NCBI RefSeq assembly: GCF_017315985.1
Contig: NZ_JAFLVR010000007.1
Span: 1 to 64,000, forward strand
From: Candidatus Enterococcus murrayae
GTDB lineage: Bacteria; Bacillota; Bacilli; Lactobacillales; Enterococcaceae
DNA: 64,000 bases
Reading direction: 5' to 3'
The position numbers and the translations under genes are program-made. Below, piece after piece: positions 8,163-17,812 of the stretch. Numbering within the stretch: the stretch's first letter is position 1; every line of letters begins with the position of its first letter. A model generated the notes under the pieces. It was not told the DNA's origin, did no database searches, and was given only the letters and a program-made list of their open reading frames with translations.

Positions 8163-9035
8163 TTATAAGATTCCGACACCGGCTAAAATAATTAGAATCA
8201 AGGTCAACCAAAGTAATGCCTGGGTCACCTTCAGCCCTTTTTTCGTATAGAACCAATACACACCCATAACAACAGCCAAAGGTAGAATACCTGGCACAAT
8301 CTGATCAAGAATTTCTTGGATAACGAATTTCCTTCCTGAGATCGCAAATTTCAGTGTCGATTCCACTTTTACATAGTTACCGGCTAAAATCCCCATCATA
8401 AACAAACCAAGTACGGAAAGTGCTTCAATCGCTGTTTGAACGCCCGTACTTTGCATCAAACCTGTTGCATTACGTCCCATTGTGAAGGATTGTCTAGCAA
8501 AGAATACACCCAACGCTGCTTGATAAAGCGCAAAGAAAACGAATGGGAATAACGCGCCTAACGCACTTCCTTGCTGTGCCCAAGGGACAGCGATTGCAAT
8601 AAAGATATATTGCACAGTTCCTGAATCGATCGCATCACCAATTCCGGCTAATGCTCCCATCAATCCTGCTTTTGTGTTATACATCAAATCATCTTGCATC
8701 AAAATTTCTTTGTTTTCATATTCTTCTTGCGCCCGTTGCTGCTCCATTGAAGACATCAGGCCTGTGATAACACCGCCGCCCCAGCTCAACTGTGTATTGA
8801 AAAACAGAAGTTGCCGTTTGTATGCGGCTTTTAACGCATCATCATCCTTATAGAGTTTTTTTAGAATCGGCATCATTGCATAAAGCAATGATGGTGCCAA
8901 ATAGCGTTCAAAAGAATGCGGTATTTCATTAGCGAAATGCCATCTTAAATACGCTTTAGTGACATCTTTGCTAGTAATTTCTTCAGGGGCTAGATTATTA
9001 TTCGTTGCAGCTTGATTAGTTGATACTTCAGTCAT
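8163..9035 (-). CDS. PTS mannose-family EIID component
   Basis: 290-aa membrane protein of the ManZ type. It has the conserved N-terminal block with LLFFNTQLSWGGGVITGLMSSMEQQRA and GLMGALAGIGDAIDSGTVQYI, and hydrophobic segments in the C-terminal half. It forms the membrane channel with EIIC. AGGAGG precedes the ATG. The order EIIC-EIID-EIIB-(membrane protein)-EIIA is unusual only for the inserted gene. Confidence 0.94.
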   Translation of the reverse strand: MTEVSTNQAATNNNLAPEEITSKDVTKAYLRWHFANEIPHSFERYLAPSLLYAMMPILKKLYKDDDALKAAYKRQLLFFNTQLSWGGGVITGLMSSMEQQRAQEEYENKEILMQDDLMYNTKAGLMGALAGIGDAIDSGTVQYIFIAIAVPWAQQGSALGALFPFVFFALYQAALGVFFARQSFTMGRNATGLMQSTGVQTAIEALSVLGLFMMGILAGNYVKVESTLKFAISGRKFVIQEILDQIVPGILPLAVVMGVYWFYTKKGLKVTQALLWLTLILIILAGVGIL

Positions 9036-9058
9036 ATTCTCGTCCTCCTTGTACTTTC

Positions 9059-9901
9059 TTAAAATCCGTCATCATAATCGTCGTCATCATTGAAGGTGGC
9101 AGATGCGCTCTGGCCTGCTGATTCAGCGACAGGTGCTGCCCCTTTGCCTTTTTGCGATTGAACGAAGATCAACGCAATCAAGATTCCAAAGATTGCATAA
9201 GTTACCATTGTAATTTCAAGTGATTTCAGTACAACACTCATGAAATAGGCCAAGAAGAAGAAAACCATATAATCCTTTCGACCAATGACATATACCGTTG
9301 TTGCGATACCGATGGCTGCTAAGCCACCACCAACTACTTCAAGAATATGAATAACTACGGTTCCTTCTAAAGCATTGATCACATCTGCAATAATAGGTGC
9401 GCCTAAATAAAGAGCAATAAATACTAATGGTACAAATAGAACAAAGGAAGCGATCGTTGGATATAAGATAATTGAACGCTTGATTGCTTTCGCATTCAAA
9501 TCTTCAACCGCCTTATCGGTATATTTCCCTAAGAATGTATTAATGAAAAAGCGGAATTGGTACAAATAACTCCCTAACAGTCCAACCGGTACAGCGACCG
9601 CAATCGCTGCTTCTGGCTTTAAATTACCTAATAAAGCTACTGGCACAGCAATCGCCGCAGCAATTGAAGGTTCTGCCGGCATGGAGCCACCAGGTGAGAA
9701 AACACCCATATAAATCATTTGCAAAGCCGCTGTAACGATCATTGCTTGCGCAACATCTCCCATGACGATTCCGACGATCAAGCCTGTCATAAGAGGTGAG
9801 AATCGTAAAGTCAGCGTCGCGCCGCCTCCTAACCACCTTGACATTACCGCAGCGACCCATAAAGCAATCAACAGACTCTGCATTACACTTAAAGTATCCA
9901 T
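9059..9901 (-). CDS. PTS mannose-family EIIC component
   Basis: 280-aa polytopic membrane protein of the ManY type. GGATLTLRFSPLMTGLIVGIVMGD near the N-terminus and MGVFSPGGSMPAEPSIAAAIA are diagnostic. Its last residues are strongly acidic. It binds the incoming sugar together with EIID. GAGGAGG precedes the ATG. The substrate cannot be read from the sequence; the operon enzymes suggest a hexonate, amino-hexonate or similar compound. Confidence 0.93.
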   Translation of the reverse strand: MDTLSVMQSLLIALWVAAVMSRWLGGGATLTLRFSPLMTGLIVGIVMGDVAQAMIVTAALQMIYMGVFSPGGSMPAEPSIAAAIAVPVALLGNLKPEAAIAVAVPVGLLGSYLYQFRFFINTFLGKYTDKAVEDLNAKAIKRSIILYPTIASFVLFVPLVFIALYLGAPIIADVINALEGTVVIHILEVVGGGLAAIGIATTVYVIGRKDYMVFFFLAYFMSVVLKSLEITMVTYAIFGILIALIFVQSQKGKGAAPVAESAGQSASATFNDDDDYDDGF

Positions 9902-9915
9902 AATTTCCTCCTCTT

Positions 9916-11019
9916 TTAACTCTTATTCATATAATTTTCTAACTCAAAAATCGATTTCTTCAACAAATCAGTCGTTATTGGCAACGGCAGCAGATGAACC
10001 TTTTCTTTCGAATCAATGAATGCGACAATTTGATCGATAACAGCTTCGTCTTTCGGAAAAAGCTTCATCTGTTTCAAGGACATTGGTAAGCCCAGTTCCT
10101 GATAAAATGGCAATAACAGGTCGATTTGTTCCCACTTCTTTTCAACCGCCAGCTGGTAGAAAATACCGTAGGCAACCTTTTCGCCATGCAGGAAAGCATG
10201 GCTTTCCAAAAGGTATTTGCTCATTCCATCATGCATGGCATGAGCGATTGCGTTTCTAGCGTACTTATCCCCTAAACCGCCAACTAGCCCTGCAACCGCG
10301 AAGACAATCTCGGATAGATGAATAAATTCTTCTGTCACTTTGCCTTCTTTCATGTCTTTGATTGCTTTCGCAGAGTTATTTAAAATGGCGGCTTTACAAA
10401 GCTCTGAGGTATAGCCCGCTAATTGTAAGAAAGGTTCATTTATCAAATGCTCTTGCTGCAAAATCGCGTCAGACTCATACCATTTCGCAATCGTATCGGC
10501 TAATCCGGCAACAAAGTAATTGATCGGCGCATCGATGATCAACTTAGGATCCGTAATGAAAAAGGCTGCTTGTCTTAGAAAGTGCTCCGTTTTCCCTTCT
10601 GATTCTCCGCTTTCTTTGTACATGACCGAAAGTGGTGTCCAAGGTGCACAATTGCTGGCAAGTGTGGGGATCACACCGAAATTCACATTTAAGCTATGAG
10701 CAGCATAGCCAACCAAATCCGTCAGCTTTCCGCCTCCAACACCAATAATGAAATTAATCTGATTCTCATTTACAACTTTGGCAATTCGTTCTGCACCGTA
10801 GTAGCTGCATTCACCAGTATATTGCAGGAAATGAAAACGATAATTCTCTTCAGCTAAAAAGCTCAGATAAGGTTTGGCTTTTTCAAATGAGACCTGACCA
10901 TGAACGACCAGTACATTTTTTGCTGAAAATTCTTGCAATAGCTCAGGGACAAAGTCAATCGCACCAACATGATAGCGATAAAACTGAGGACCTGCTTTGA
11001 CCTTTAAATCGGTTAACAT
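9916..11019 (-). CDS. Iron-containing alcohol/glycerol dehydrogenase-family oxidoreductase
   Basis: 367 aa. Two-domain dehydrogenase: NAD-binding motif IGVGGGKLTD (about 92-101) and metal-binding region FVAGLADTIAKWYE, NAIAHAMHDGM and SHAFLHGEKVAYG, supplying the Asp and two His ligands of the glycerol dehydrogenase family. It is closest in pattern to the HcxA/YbdH-type hydroxycarboxylate dehydrogenases, which interconvert 2-oxo and 2-hydroxy acids. In this operon it may interconvert a keto-hexonate and the mannonate-type substrate of UxuA. Substrate and cofactor are inferred. Confidence 0.8.
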   Translation of the reverse strand: MLTDLKVKAGPQFYRYHVGAIDFVPELLQEFSAKNVLVVHGQVSFEKAKPYLSFLAEENYRFHFLQYTGECSYYGAERIAKVVNENQINFIIGVGGGKLTDLVGYAAHSLNVNFGVIPTLASNCAPWTPLSVMYKESGESEGKTEHFLRQAAFFITDPKLIIDAPINYFVAGLADTIAKWYESDAILQQEHLINEPFLQLAGYTSELCKAAILNNSAKAIKDMKEGKVTEEFIHLSEIVFAVAGLVGGLGDKYARNAIAHAMHDGMSKYLLESHAFLHGEKVAYGIFYQLAVEKKWEQIDLLLPFYQELGLPMSLKQMKLFPKDEAVIDQIVAFIDSKEKVHLLPLPITTDLLKKSIFELENYMNKS

Positions 11020-11032
11020 TTTTGTCCTCCCT

Positions 11033-12031
11033 CTAGCTGACTAATTTGCTGACTGCTTGAACGGAGCGCTCAGGTACTTTACCAGCAACCACGTCTTCCA
11101 CGTCTCGCAAACATTTCGCTCCCATCTCCTGTAAACATTCCATCGTATAAGCAGATGTGTGAGGAGTCATCACTACATTATTGAAAGCCAGATAAGGATG
11201 ATCTTTTCGACCAGGCTCTTCTTCTAAAACATCTGTTGCCAGGCCTGCGATTTTACCGGTCTTTAAAGCGCTGACAATTGCTTCTTCATCAAGTAATGCG
11301 CCGCGAGCGCTATTTGAAAGATAAACATTATCCTTCATCTGCTTAATCTCATCAGTCGAGATCATATGATAGTTCTCTTCATTTAAGCTGGCGCAAAGAC
11401 AGATGATGTCTGATTCCTTTAATAATTCTGGCAGATCGACTTTTTTTGCTCCATAGCTTTCAATATGCAGGGCTGATTTATAAGGATCATACGCCAAAAC
11501 ATGACAGCGAAACCCATTCCTTAATGTTTCAACTACACAGCTGCCGGTATTTCCTACACCGATAACACCAACTGTTTTGTTAAACAATGTCCGTCCAACA
11601 AAATTGGCACGATCCTCCCAGCTATCATTCTTCACACTTAAATCTGCTTCAACAGTTTTCCTTAAAAGTGCCAACAGATTGGTGATATTGTTCTCCGCCA
11701 CTGCATCCCGTTCAACTAAAGCCGGGATGATCGAAACGAGCGTGTCATGCTTGCGCGCTGCCTCAATATCTATATTGTTGTAGCCAATCCCATGTCTTGT
11801 AATTAAAATAAGTTCATCTTTATGATCAAAAAATTCCTGAGTAAAAAATGGTGTGACACTTGCAATAATGATATTGTATCCAGCCAACAGCTCTGCCAAC
11901 TCACATCCAGCGATCTCTCCATCTACTGTAAACGAACGAACCTCGCCGATTTTTTCAAGTCGTTCCAGCTGTTCGTGAAAAATTTTGCCGAAACTACTTG
12001 AATTTACAATCGCAATTTTGTATTTTCCCAT
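11033..12031 (-). CDS. D-isomer-specific 2-hydroxyacid dehydrogenase
   Basis: 332 aa. Rossmann motif GVIGVGNTGSCVVE at about 147-160, the catalytic Arg in NSARGALLDE, Glu in DVLEEEPG and His in MTPHTSAYT, as in the D-lactate/phosphoglycerate dehydrogenase superfamily. It opens the nine-gene operon. ATG 12031 has AAGGAG eight bases upstream; an in-frame ATG at 12082 would add 17 residues without a ribosome site. It probably reduces or oxidises a sugar acid at C2 in the same pathway as UxuA and Eda. Confidence 0.88.
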   Translation of the reverse strand: MGKYKIAIVNSSSFGKIFHEQLERLEKIGEVRSFTVDGEIAGCELAELLAGYNIIIASVTPFFTQEFFDHKDELILITRHGIGYNNIDIEAARKHDTLVSIIPALVERDAVAENNITNLLALLRKTVEADLSVKNDSWEDRANFVGRTLFNKTVGVIGVGNTGSCVVETLRNGFRCHVLAYDPYKSALHIESYGAKKVDLPELLKESDIICLCASLNEENYHMISTDEIKQMKDNVYLSNSARGALLDEEAIVSALKTGKIAGLATDVLEEEPGRKDHPYLAFNNVVMTPHTSAYTMECLQEMGAKCLRDVEDVVAGKVPERSVQAVSKLVS

Positions 12032-12182
12032 CACTAAAGCTCCTTTTTGTCTCGTTTGACTCTTCATGACTGACAAATCCACTTATACAACCACTCAATT
12101 AGCTATTCTTATTCGCCTCAGCTCCTTTTTTTCATCATTCCAATCGGTCTTCATATCAAACTGCCATATGGGAACCGATTTC

Positions 12183-12196
12183 TGATAACGCATTCA
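12183..12196 (-). promoter_or_regulatory. Catabolite-responsive element (cre) candidate
   Basis: On the minus strand TGAATGCGTTATCA matches the cre consensus TGWAANCGNTNWCA at all but one position. It lies just downstream of the predicted start of the sugar-acid operon, where CcpA would block elongation. Confidence 0.5.
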
Positions 12197-12209
12197 ACTC
12201 TATGACTTC

Positions 12210-12236
12210 ATTATACAAAAAATATTTTTTTGTAAA
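12210..12236 (-). promoter_or_regulatory. Promoter of the sugar-acid PTS operon with an embedded palindrome
   Basis: On the minus strand TTTACA and TATAAT are separated by 15 bases. The spacer is the near-perfect palindrome ACAAAAAATATTTTTTTGT (12215-12233). A second, similar palindrome, AAAAAATATTTTTGT, lies at 12247-12261, just before the regulator's own promoter. Palindrome position suggests repressor operators. Confidence 0.55.
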
Positions 12237-12260
12237 CATAAAAAATAAAAAATATTTTTG

Positions 12261-12289
12261 TTGATTTTTTTTTCGTTTACTAGTATCTT
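12261..12289 (+). promoter_or_regulatory. Promoter of the RpiR-family regulator
   Basis: TTGATT, 17 bases, TATCTT, beginning at the end of the second AT-rich palindrome. The arrangement fits autoregulation. Confidence 0.45.
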
Positions 12290-12324
12290 ATGAGTACATA
12301 CTACTGAATAAAGGAGGGATGCAG

Positions 12325-13185
12325 ATGTCTAGCCCTATTCACTTACAAATAAAGTCATTATATAAAGACTTTAGTCCGAAAGAACAAGCGATTGCCGATT
12401 ATATTTTAGAAAATCCGAGCAAAGTGAGTCACAGCTCCATTAGCGACCTTGCTGCTGAACTTGGGATTGCCGATTCTACTTTTTTCCAATTCACAAAAAC
12501 ATTGGGTTTTAATGGGTTTAAAGATTTTAAGATGGCCATGTTGAAGCAAGAAAATGATTTGTCCGCCATTACAATTCACGAAAATGTTCAAAAAGACGAC
12601 TCTGAATTAGTAATGGCACAAAAAGTTTTTGATTCAAATATGACTACTTTGACTGATACCAAAAAACTGTTAAAAGAAGCAGATTTAAACAAAGCAGTGA
12701 GAATGATTTCTGAATCACGCCGGCTTTACTTTTTTGGTGTGGGCGGATCGGAAATCGTTGCAACAGACGCCTATCATAAATTCTTACGATCTCCAATCCC
12801 TGTGGGTCACAGTACGGACTATCATCTTCAATTAATGGAGGCTTCTTTACTTACAGAAGAAGACTGCGCCATGTTTATCTCTCACTCAGGAAAATCCAAG
12901 GAAACCATTCATATTGCGGAAGCCGCTAAAAAAAATGGCGCAAAAGTAATTGTTGTGACTAGTCAGGCTAACTCACCTTTAGCCAAATTGGGGGATGTGG
13001 TGTTCATATCACTCTCTGAGGAAATCGAATTTCGTTCGGAGGCACTGGCTTCCCGGATTGCTCAATTAAGTATCATTGATTCTCTCTATGTGATTTTGAT
13101 GTTCCACAATCGAAACAATGCTCAAAATACAATCTCCAAAGTTAGAGAAGTCATTCAAAGTCTTAAAGAGAATAGAACAGATTAA
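12325..13185 (+). CDS. MurR/RpiR-family transcriptional regulator
   Basis: 286 aa. An N-terminal RpiR helix-turn-helix (residues about 1-75, with EQAIADYILENPSKVSHSSISDLAAELGIADSTFFQFTK) is followed by a SIS sugar-phosphate-binding domain (about 105-250, with YFFGVGGSEIVATDAYHKF and MFISHSGKSKETIHIA). It is divergent from the sugar-acid PTS operon and very likely controls it in response to a sugar-phosphate intermediate such as KDPG. ATG 12325 is chosen because AAGGAGG ends seven bases before it; the ATG at 12319 would be only one base from the site. Confidence 0.9.
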   Translation: MSSPIHLQIKSLYKDFSPKEQAIADYILENPSKVSHSSISDLAAELGIADSTFFQFTKTLGFNGFKDFKMAMLKQENDLSAITIHENVQKDDSELVMAQKVFDSNMTTLTDTKKLLKEADLNKAVRMISESRRLYFFGVGGSEIVATDAYHKFLRSPIPVGHSTDYHLQLMEASLLTEEDCAMFISHSGKSKETIHIAEAAKKNGAKVIVVTSQANSPLAKLGDVVFISLSEEIEFRSEALASRIAQLSIIDSLYVILMFHNRNNAQNTISKVREVIQSLKENRTD

Positions 13186-13245
13186 AAACATCCACTTATG
13201 ATTGTTTGCTTTTGGCCAAACAAATCATAAGTGGATGTTTATTTT
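13184..13245 (+). terminator. Terminator of the RpiR-family regulator gene
   Basis: A stem of about 20 base pairs (AACATCCACTTATGATT against AATCATAAGTGGATGTT) followed by a T-rich tail. Confidence 0.85.
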
Positions 13246-13309
13246 GTATTGAGAAAATCAACAACAATCACTATTTTTAAATGAATAACTAGCTCTGTCA
13301 TACACTGCT

Positions 13310-13948
13310 TTATTCCGACAATTGCTTTTTCTTCTCACGAAAGCAAGTAGTCGCCTTAAGGAATTTTATAAATGAGAGACAGCCCTGGATCATTGGTCCT
13401 AATAGAAAAATGGCAAATAGTGTGCCAACTCCAAAGGTACTGCCTAGTAAAATACCGAAAGCAACAATAACTAAGTCTAATAGTACTCTGCCCTTTTGCA
13501 AAGATATCTTAAAAAGTTCGCAAATACAAAACATCATACCTTCTAACGGGCCCGAGCCTAATCCTCCGCTTAAATAAATTGCCGTTCCCAGCGCCATAAT
13601 ACAAAACCCCGAGAATGAAGCATAACTATTATTTTGAAAAAAAGCGATTGATTGAATAACTGAAGATGTTCGATTGATCGTTTCACCTACTAATAACGTA
13701 TTGATAATACTGCCGATCCCAAGCATCCTTCGTTTATATAAAAAAGTAAGCAGCAAAAATAGTAAGCTGAGCAGCTGACTCCAGCGTCCAAAGGAAATCG
13801 TTGAATAGTTCATCAGTCCTAAAATCAAGGTGCTGACTGAATCAAAGCCTCGATTTGCGCTCACAATTATTTCGATCCCTATTCCCATTAAAATCGTCCC
13901 GACAATGACCCAAGATATACGAAGAAAAAAGTTTTTACTCATCGGCAT
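13310..13948 (-). CDS. YczE/YyaS/YitT-family membrane protein
   Basis: 212-aa polytopic membrane protein with five or so hydrophobic helices. Family-like features are FLRISWVIVGTILMGIGIEIIVSANRG at the N-terminus, GLGSGPLEGMMFCICE around 130-145, and FGVGTLFAIFLLGPMIQ near the end. Its function is unknown in general. The start overlaps the last codons of the LicR-type regulator (ATGCCGATGAGTAA), so the two are translationally coupled; a second ATG two codons in is an equally good start. Confidence 0.8.
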   Translation of the reverse strand: MPMSKNFFLRISWVIVGTILMGIGIEIIVSANRGFDSVSTLILGLMNYSTISFGRWSQLLSLLFLLLTFLYKRRMLGIGSIINTLLVGETINRTSSVIQSIAFFQNNSYASFSGFCIMALGTAIYLSGGLGSGPLEGMMFCICELFKISLQKGRVLLDLVIVAFGILLGSTFGVGTLFAIFLLGPMIQGCLSFIKFLKATTCFREKKKQLSE

Positions 13949-15824
13949 CTACCAGCGCTTTTAACCGTAATATGAATTCGTCATAATCTTCACTCATACT
14001 CAGCTGCTTCGTATGGATCGGCTCTGAAACAATCTCAATAAATTTTTCAAAAAAGTCATTGAACTCATTGGCTTCTTTTTTGTTGATGGCAATATAGGCA
14101 ATCAGCTTGATCGTGTGATCCGCCCAAACCAGCGGTTCTTGCAATGTCATGATTGCAACACCGCTTTTTGCAGCCTCTAGCTCCACCGAATGAGGTACCG
14201 CGATCCCAGAAGGAAAACTTGTCGGAGACATTCGCTCGCGTTTTTCTACTTTTTCGAAAAATTGATCGTCTACGAACCCTTCATTTACCATTTGCTGATT
14301 GATTTGTTTGCGGATTTCGATCGGCTTTAAACCAGCAGGATCAATTTGATTAAAATATAGATTAGGCAAAATAAATTTTTCGATAGCCTGATACATGCGC
14401 CGTTTTTCACGCTGTGATTTTAGCGAATGGATTCGTTTTTCAATTTTCTTGATGTCCTTACTGGTTAAAAATGGATGGATAAAAACGGACCCCGCATATT
14501 CCGAAGCTGTCTCGCGATCTGTGGTCAACAGTAAATCGTAATCGGCAGTTGCTGATTGCCACTTTTCCGTAACGAAAACAGTGATATTTTCTCCGAAGCG
14601 TTCTTCGATCTGTTTGCTCAAATTTCTGGCAATATTATGATAATCATTCACGATCAGCTGGATTGTCACTTGATTGCGAAAATGCTTCTGTGTTTCAAGA
14701 AAAGCCCCAATATGTAAAGCAATGAAGGAAATTTCATCATCATTGAACCAAATATCCAGACGATCTTGGATCAAGGAAGAGATGTACACCGCTAAATCAT
14801 AGGTTAACGGATAAGCTGTTTTTAAATCCAACAGGCTGCTATTACGGGTGAAGGTTTCATAGTGTGAACGATAATACAGGCTCTGCAAATGAATCGCCAG
14901 TTTATTGAAAAATTCCTCATCGTGCAGCTCGACCAAATAGGTTCGCTCTACCTCTGCTAAAACATCCTGTAAAGCTGTGATGATTTTTTGATCTACAAAG
15001 CTGGATAACTGCTGATTGTTTTGCTTCGTCAAGGTTTCATTTTGCATCCCGATAAATAATAAGGACAATTGCTCTAACTCCGCTTGAGAAAAATGAATAT
15101 CATATTGTTGCGCCAGCTTATCGCTGATTTCTTCAGCAATTAAAAATTCCGGTTCTCCTTGTTTATTTGCCCCGCTCTTCTTCAAGCTATGTCCCTGGCG
15201 AATGCGCTCGATACTGATGGCAAAGTGCAGGACGATATTATTCAATGAGTATTGATTGATTTGAATGGCGTGTTCAGTCAGGACCTCTTGGATCGTTTGC
15301 TGCAGTTTTTCCAATGAGATATAGCCGATCATTTGCTGGATACTTGCTTTTAGTTTTTCCTGAAGATCACTCTCGTTATATAAAAGTGAAATAAGATAGC
15401 GCCGTTTCGCCCTCTCTGGACCAGTTAGTTTGATATAATCCTGTTCAAAAACAATTTGAATCGCATCATTAGTGATTTCTTTTTTTAATTGCTGGATATC
15501 ATTTTTCAGCGTTGATTCAGAGATAAAAAGCTTTTCAGCCAGCTCATAAAAATCTACACCCTCGGAAGAATGCTTCAACAGCTCCAAGAAAATCCGAGAT
15601 TTGCGATCCTCTGTGCCATTCATTTGTACTTTTATTTCTGCATTCAGTTGATAGCCTAAATGGCTGGTCAAAATGAGTTCCGGATTTTTCTGATTGATCC
15701 TGGCAACCCGATTTCGGATCGTGCGGGTCGTACAATTACTAAACTCAGCCAATTCATCCGAGGTAATCCATCGCGCCTTCTTATCCAAGTATGCAATCAG
15801 CTCTTTTTCTTTTTTCGTCAGCAC
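13935..15824 (-). CDS. LicR/BglG-type PTS-regulated transcriptional activator
   Basis: 629 aa. Two N-terminal winged helices (about 5-60 and 90-150), two PRD modules (about 185-290 and 300-400), a GatB-like EIIB segment (about 405-490) and a C-terminal EIIA domain of the fructose/mannitol type (about 495-629) with GIAVPHSVE carrying the active His. Such proteins activate PTS operons when dephosphorylated by their own EIIB and phosphorylated by HPr. It lies just downstream of the cellobiose-type operon and is its likely activator. The start is GTG, with GGAGG seven bases upstream. Confidence 0.92.
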   Translation of the reverse strand: MLTKKEKELIAYLDKKARWITSDELAEFSNCTTRTIRNRVARINQKNPELILTSHLGYQLNAEIKVQMNGTEDRKSRIFLELLKHSSEGVDFYELAEKLFISESTLKNDIQQLKKEITNDAIQIVFEQDYIKLTGPERAKRRYLISLLYNESDLQEKLKASIQQMIGYISLEKLQQTIQEVLTEHAIQINQYSLNNIVLHFAISIERIRQGHSLKKSGANKQGEPEFLIAEEISDKLAQQYDIHFSQAELEQLSLLFIGMQNETLTKQNNQQLSSFVDQKIITALQDVLAEVERTYLVELHDEEFFNKLAIHLQSLYYRSHYETFTRNSSLLDLKTAYPLTYDLAVYISSLIQDRLDIWFNDDEISFIALHIGAFLETQKHFRNQVTIQLIVNDYHNIARNLSKQIEERFGENITVFVTEKWQSATADYDLLLTTDRETASEYAGSVFIHPFLTSKDIKKIEKRIHSLKSQREKRRMYQAIEKFILPNLYFNQIDPAGLKPIEIRKQINQQMVNEGFVDDQFFEKVEKRERMSPTSFPSGIAVPHSVELEAAKSGVAIMTLQEPLVWADHTIKLIAYIAINKKEANEFNDFFEKFIEIVSEPIHTKQLSMSEDYDEFILRLKALVDADE

Positions 15825-15905
15825 ATTTACACCTCCACAGCTTACTCATTCTAAGAGAAATACTTTCTAAATCCTTATCGACTTACTTACGATGAACTGA
15901 CAAAG

Positions 15906-15932
15906 AAAAGTTGATCAAGAAGATCAACTTTT
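15906..15932 (-). terminator. Terminator of the cellobiose-type PTS operon
   Basis: A perfect 11-bp stem AAAAGTTGATC / GATCAACTTTT with loop AAGAA, directly after the GH1 gene's stop codon. It separates the operon from the downstream regulator gene. Confidence 0.85.
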
Positions 15933-15939
15933 CAATTGA

Positions 15940-17436
<1,497 letters not shown>

Positions 17437-17778
17437 TTATTTTTTACTAAAGGCTTCGAATAAACGAATGAGATGTTCTCCAATTAAAATTTCGCTTTGG
17501 GCAGTCATCAGCGTATCTTGCGCGTGGCAAAACAATGTTGAATAACGAATTTGCTCACCAGAGGCTTCCAACTGCAAAGTGTCTGTTTGGAGTCCATGTG
17601 CGATCACGACCTCTTTGCGGGCTTCTTTGATTTCTTTTGCTGCTTTTTCAAAATCCATAGCTTCTAAGCTTTCCAACGAATGGACCAAATGATCACGTGC
17701 ACTGCCGGCATGAACTAAAATGTTCATTGACAGTTGATTTAATTGATCGTTGTCCTCTATATATTTTGTCTCTTCCAT
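17437..17778 (-). CDS. PTS lactose/cellobiose-family EIIA component
   Basis: 113 aa, all-helical, typical LacF/CelC size. The phosphorylated His is in HAQDTLMTAQSEI; NILVHAGSARDHLVHSLE is also typical of the family. ATG 17778 is preferred because AGGAGG lies six bases upstream. It works with the EIIB and EIIC encoded just upstream. Confidence 0.93.
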   Translation of the reverse strand: MEETKYIEDNDQLNQLSMNILVHAGSARDHLVHSLESLEAMDFEKAAKEIKEARKEVVIAHGLQTDTLQLEASGEQIRYSTLFCHAQDTLMTAQSEILIGEHLIRLFEAFSKK

Positions 17779-17812
17779 AAGCGACCTCCTGCTACTTCTC
17801 ATATATACTTTT

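Noticed and set aside
9624-9860. A long frame in another phase inside the EIIC gene, with many Cys and Gly.
   Set aside because: It lies wholly within a well-supported EIIC gene on the same strand and has no ribosome site or family pattern.
12032-12202. A riboswitch or T-box in the long leader of the sugar-acid operon.
   Set aside because: No T-box sequence (TGGNACCGCG-like), no recognised riboswitch core and no terminator hairpin in the leader.
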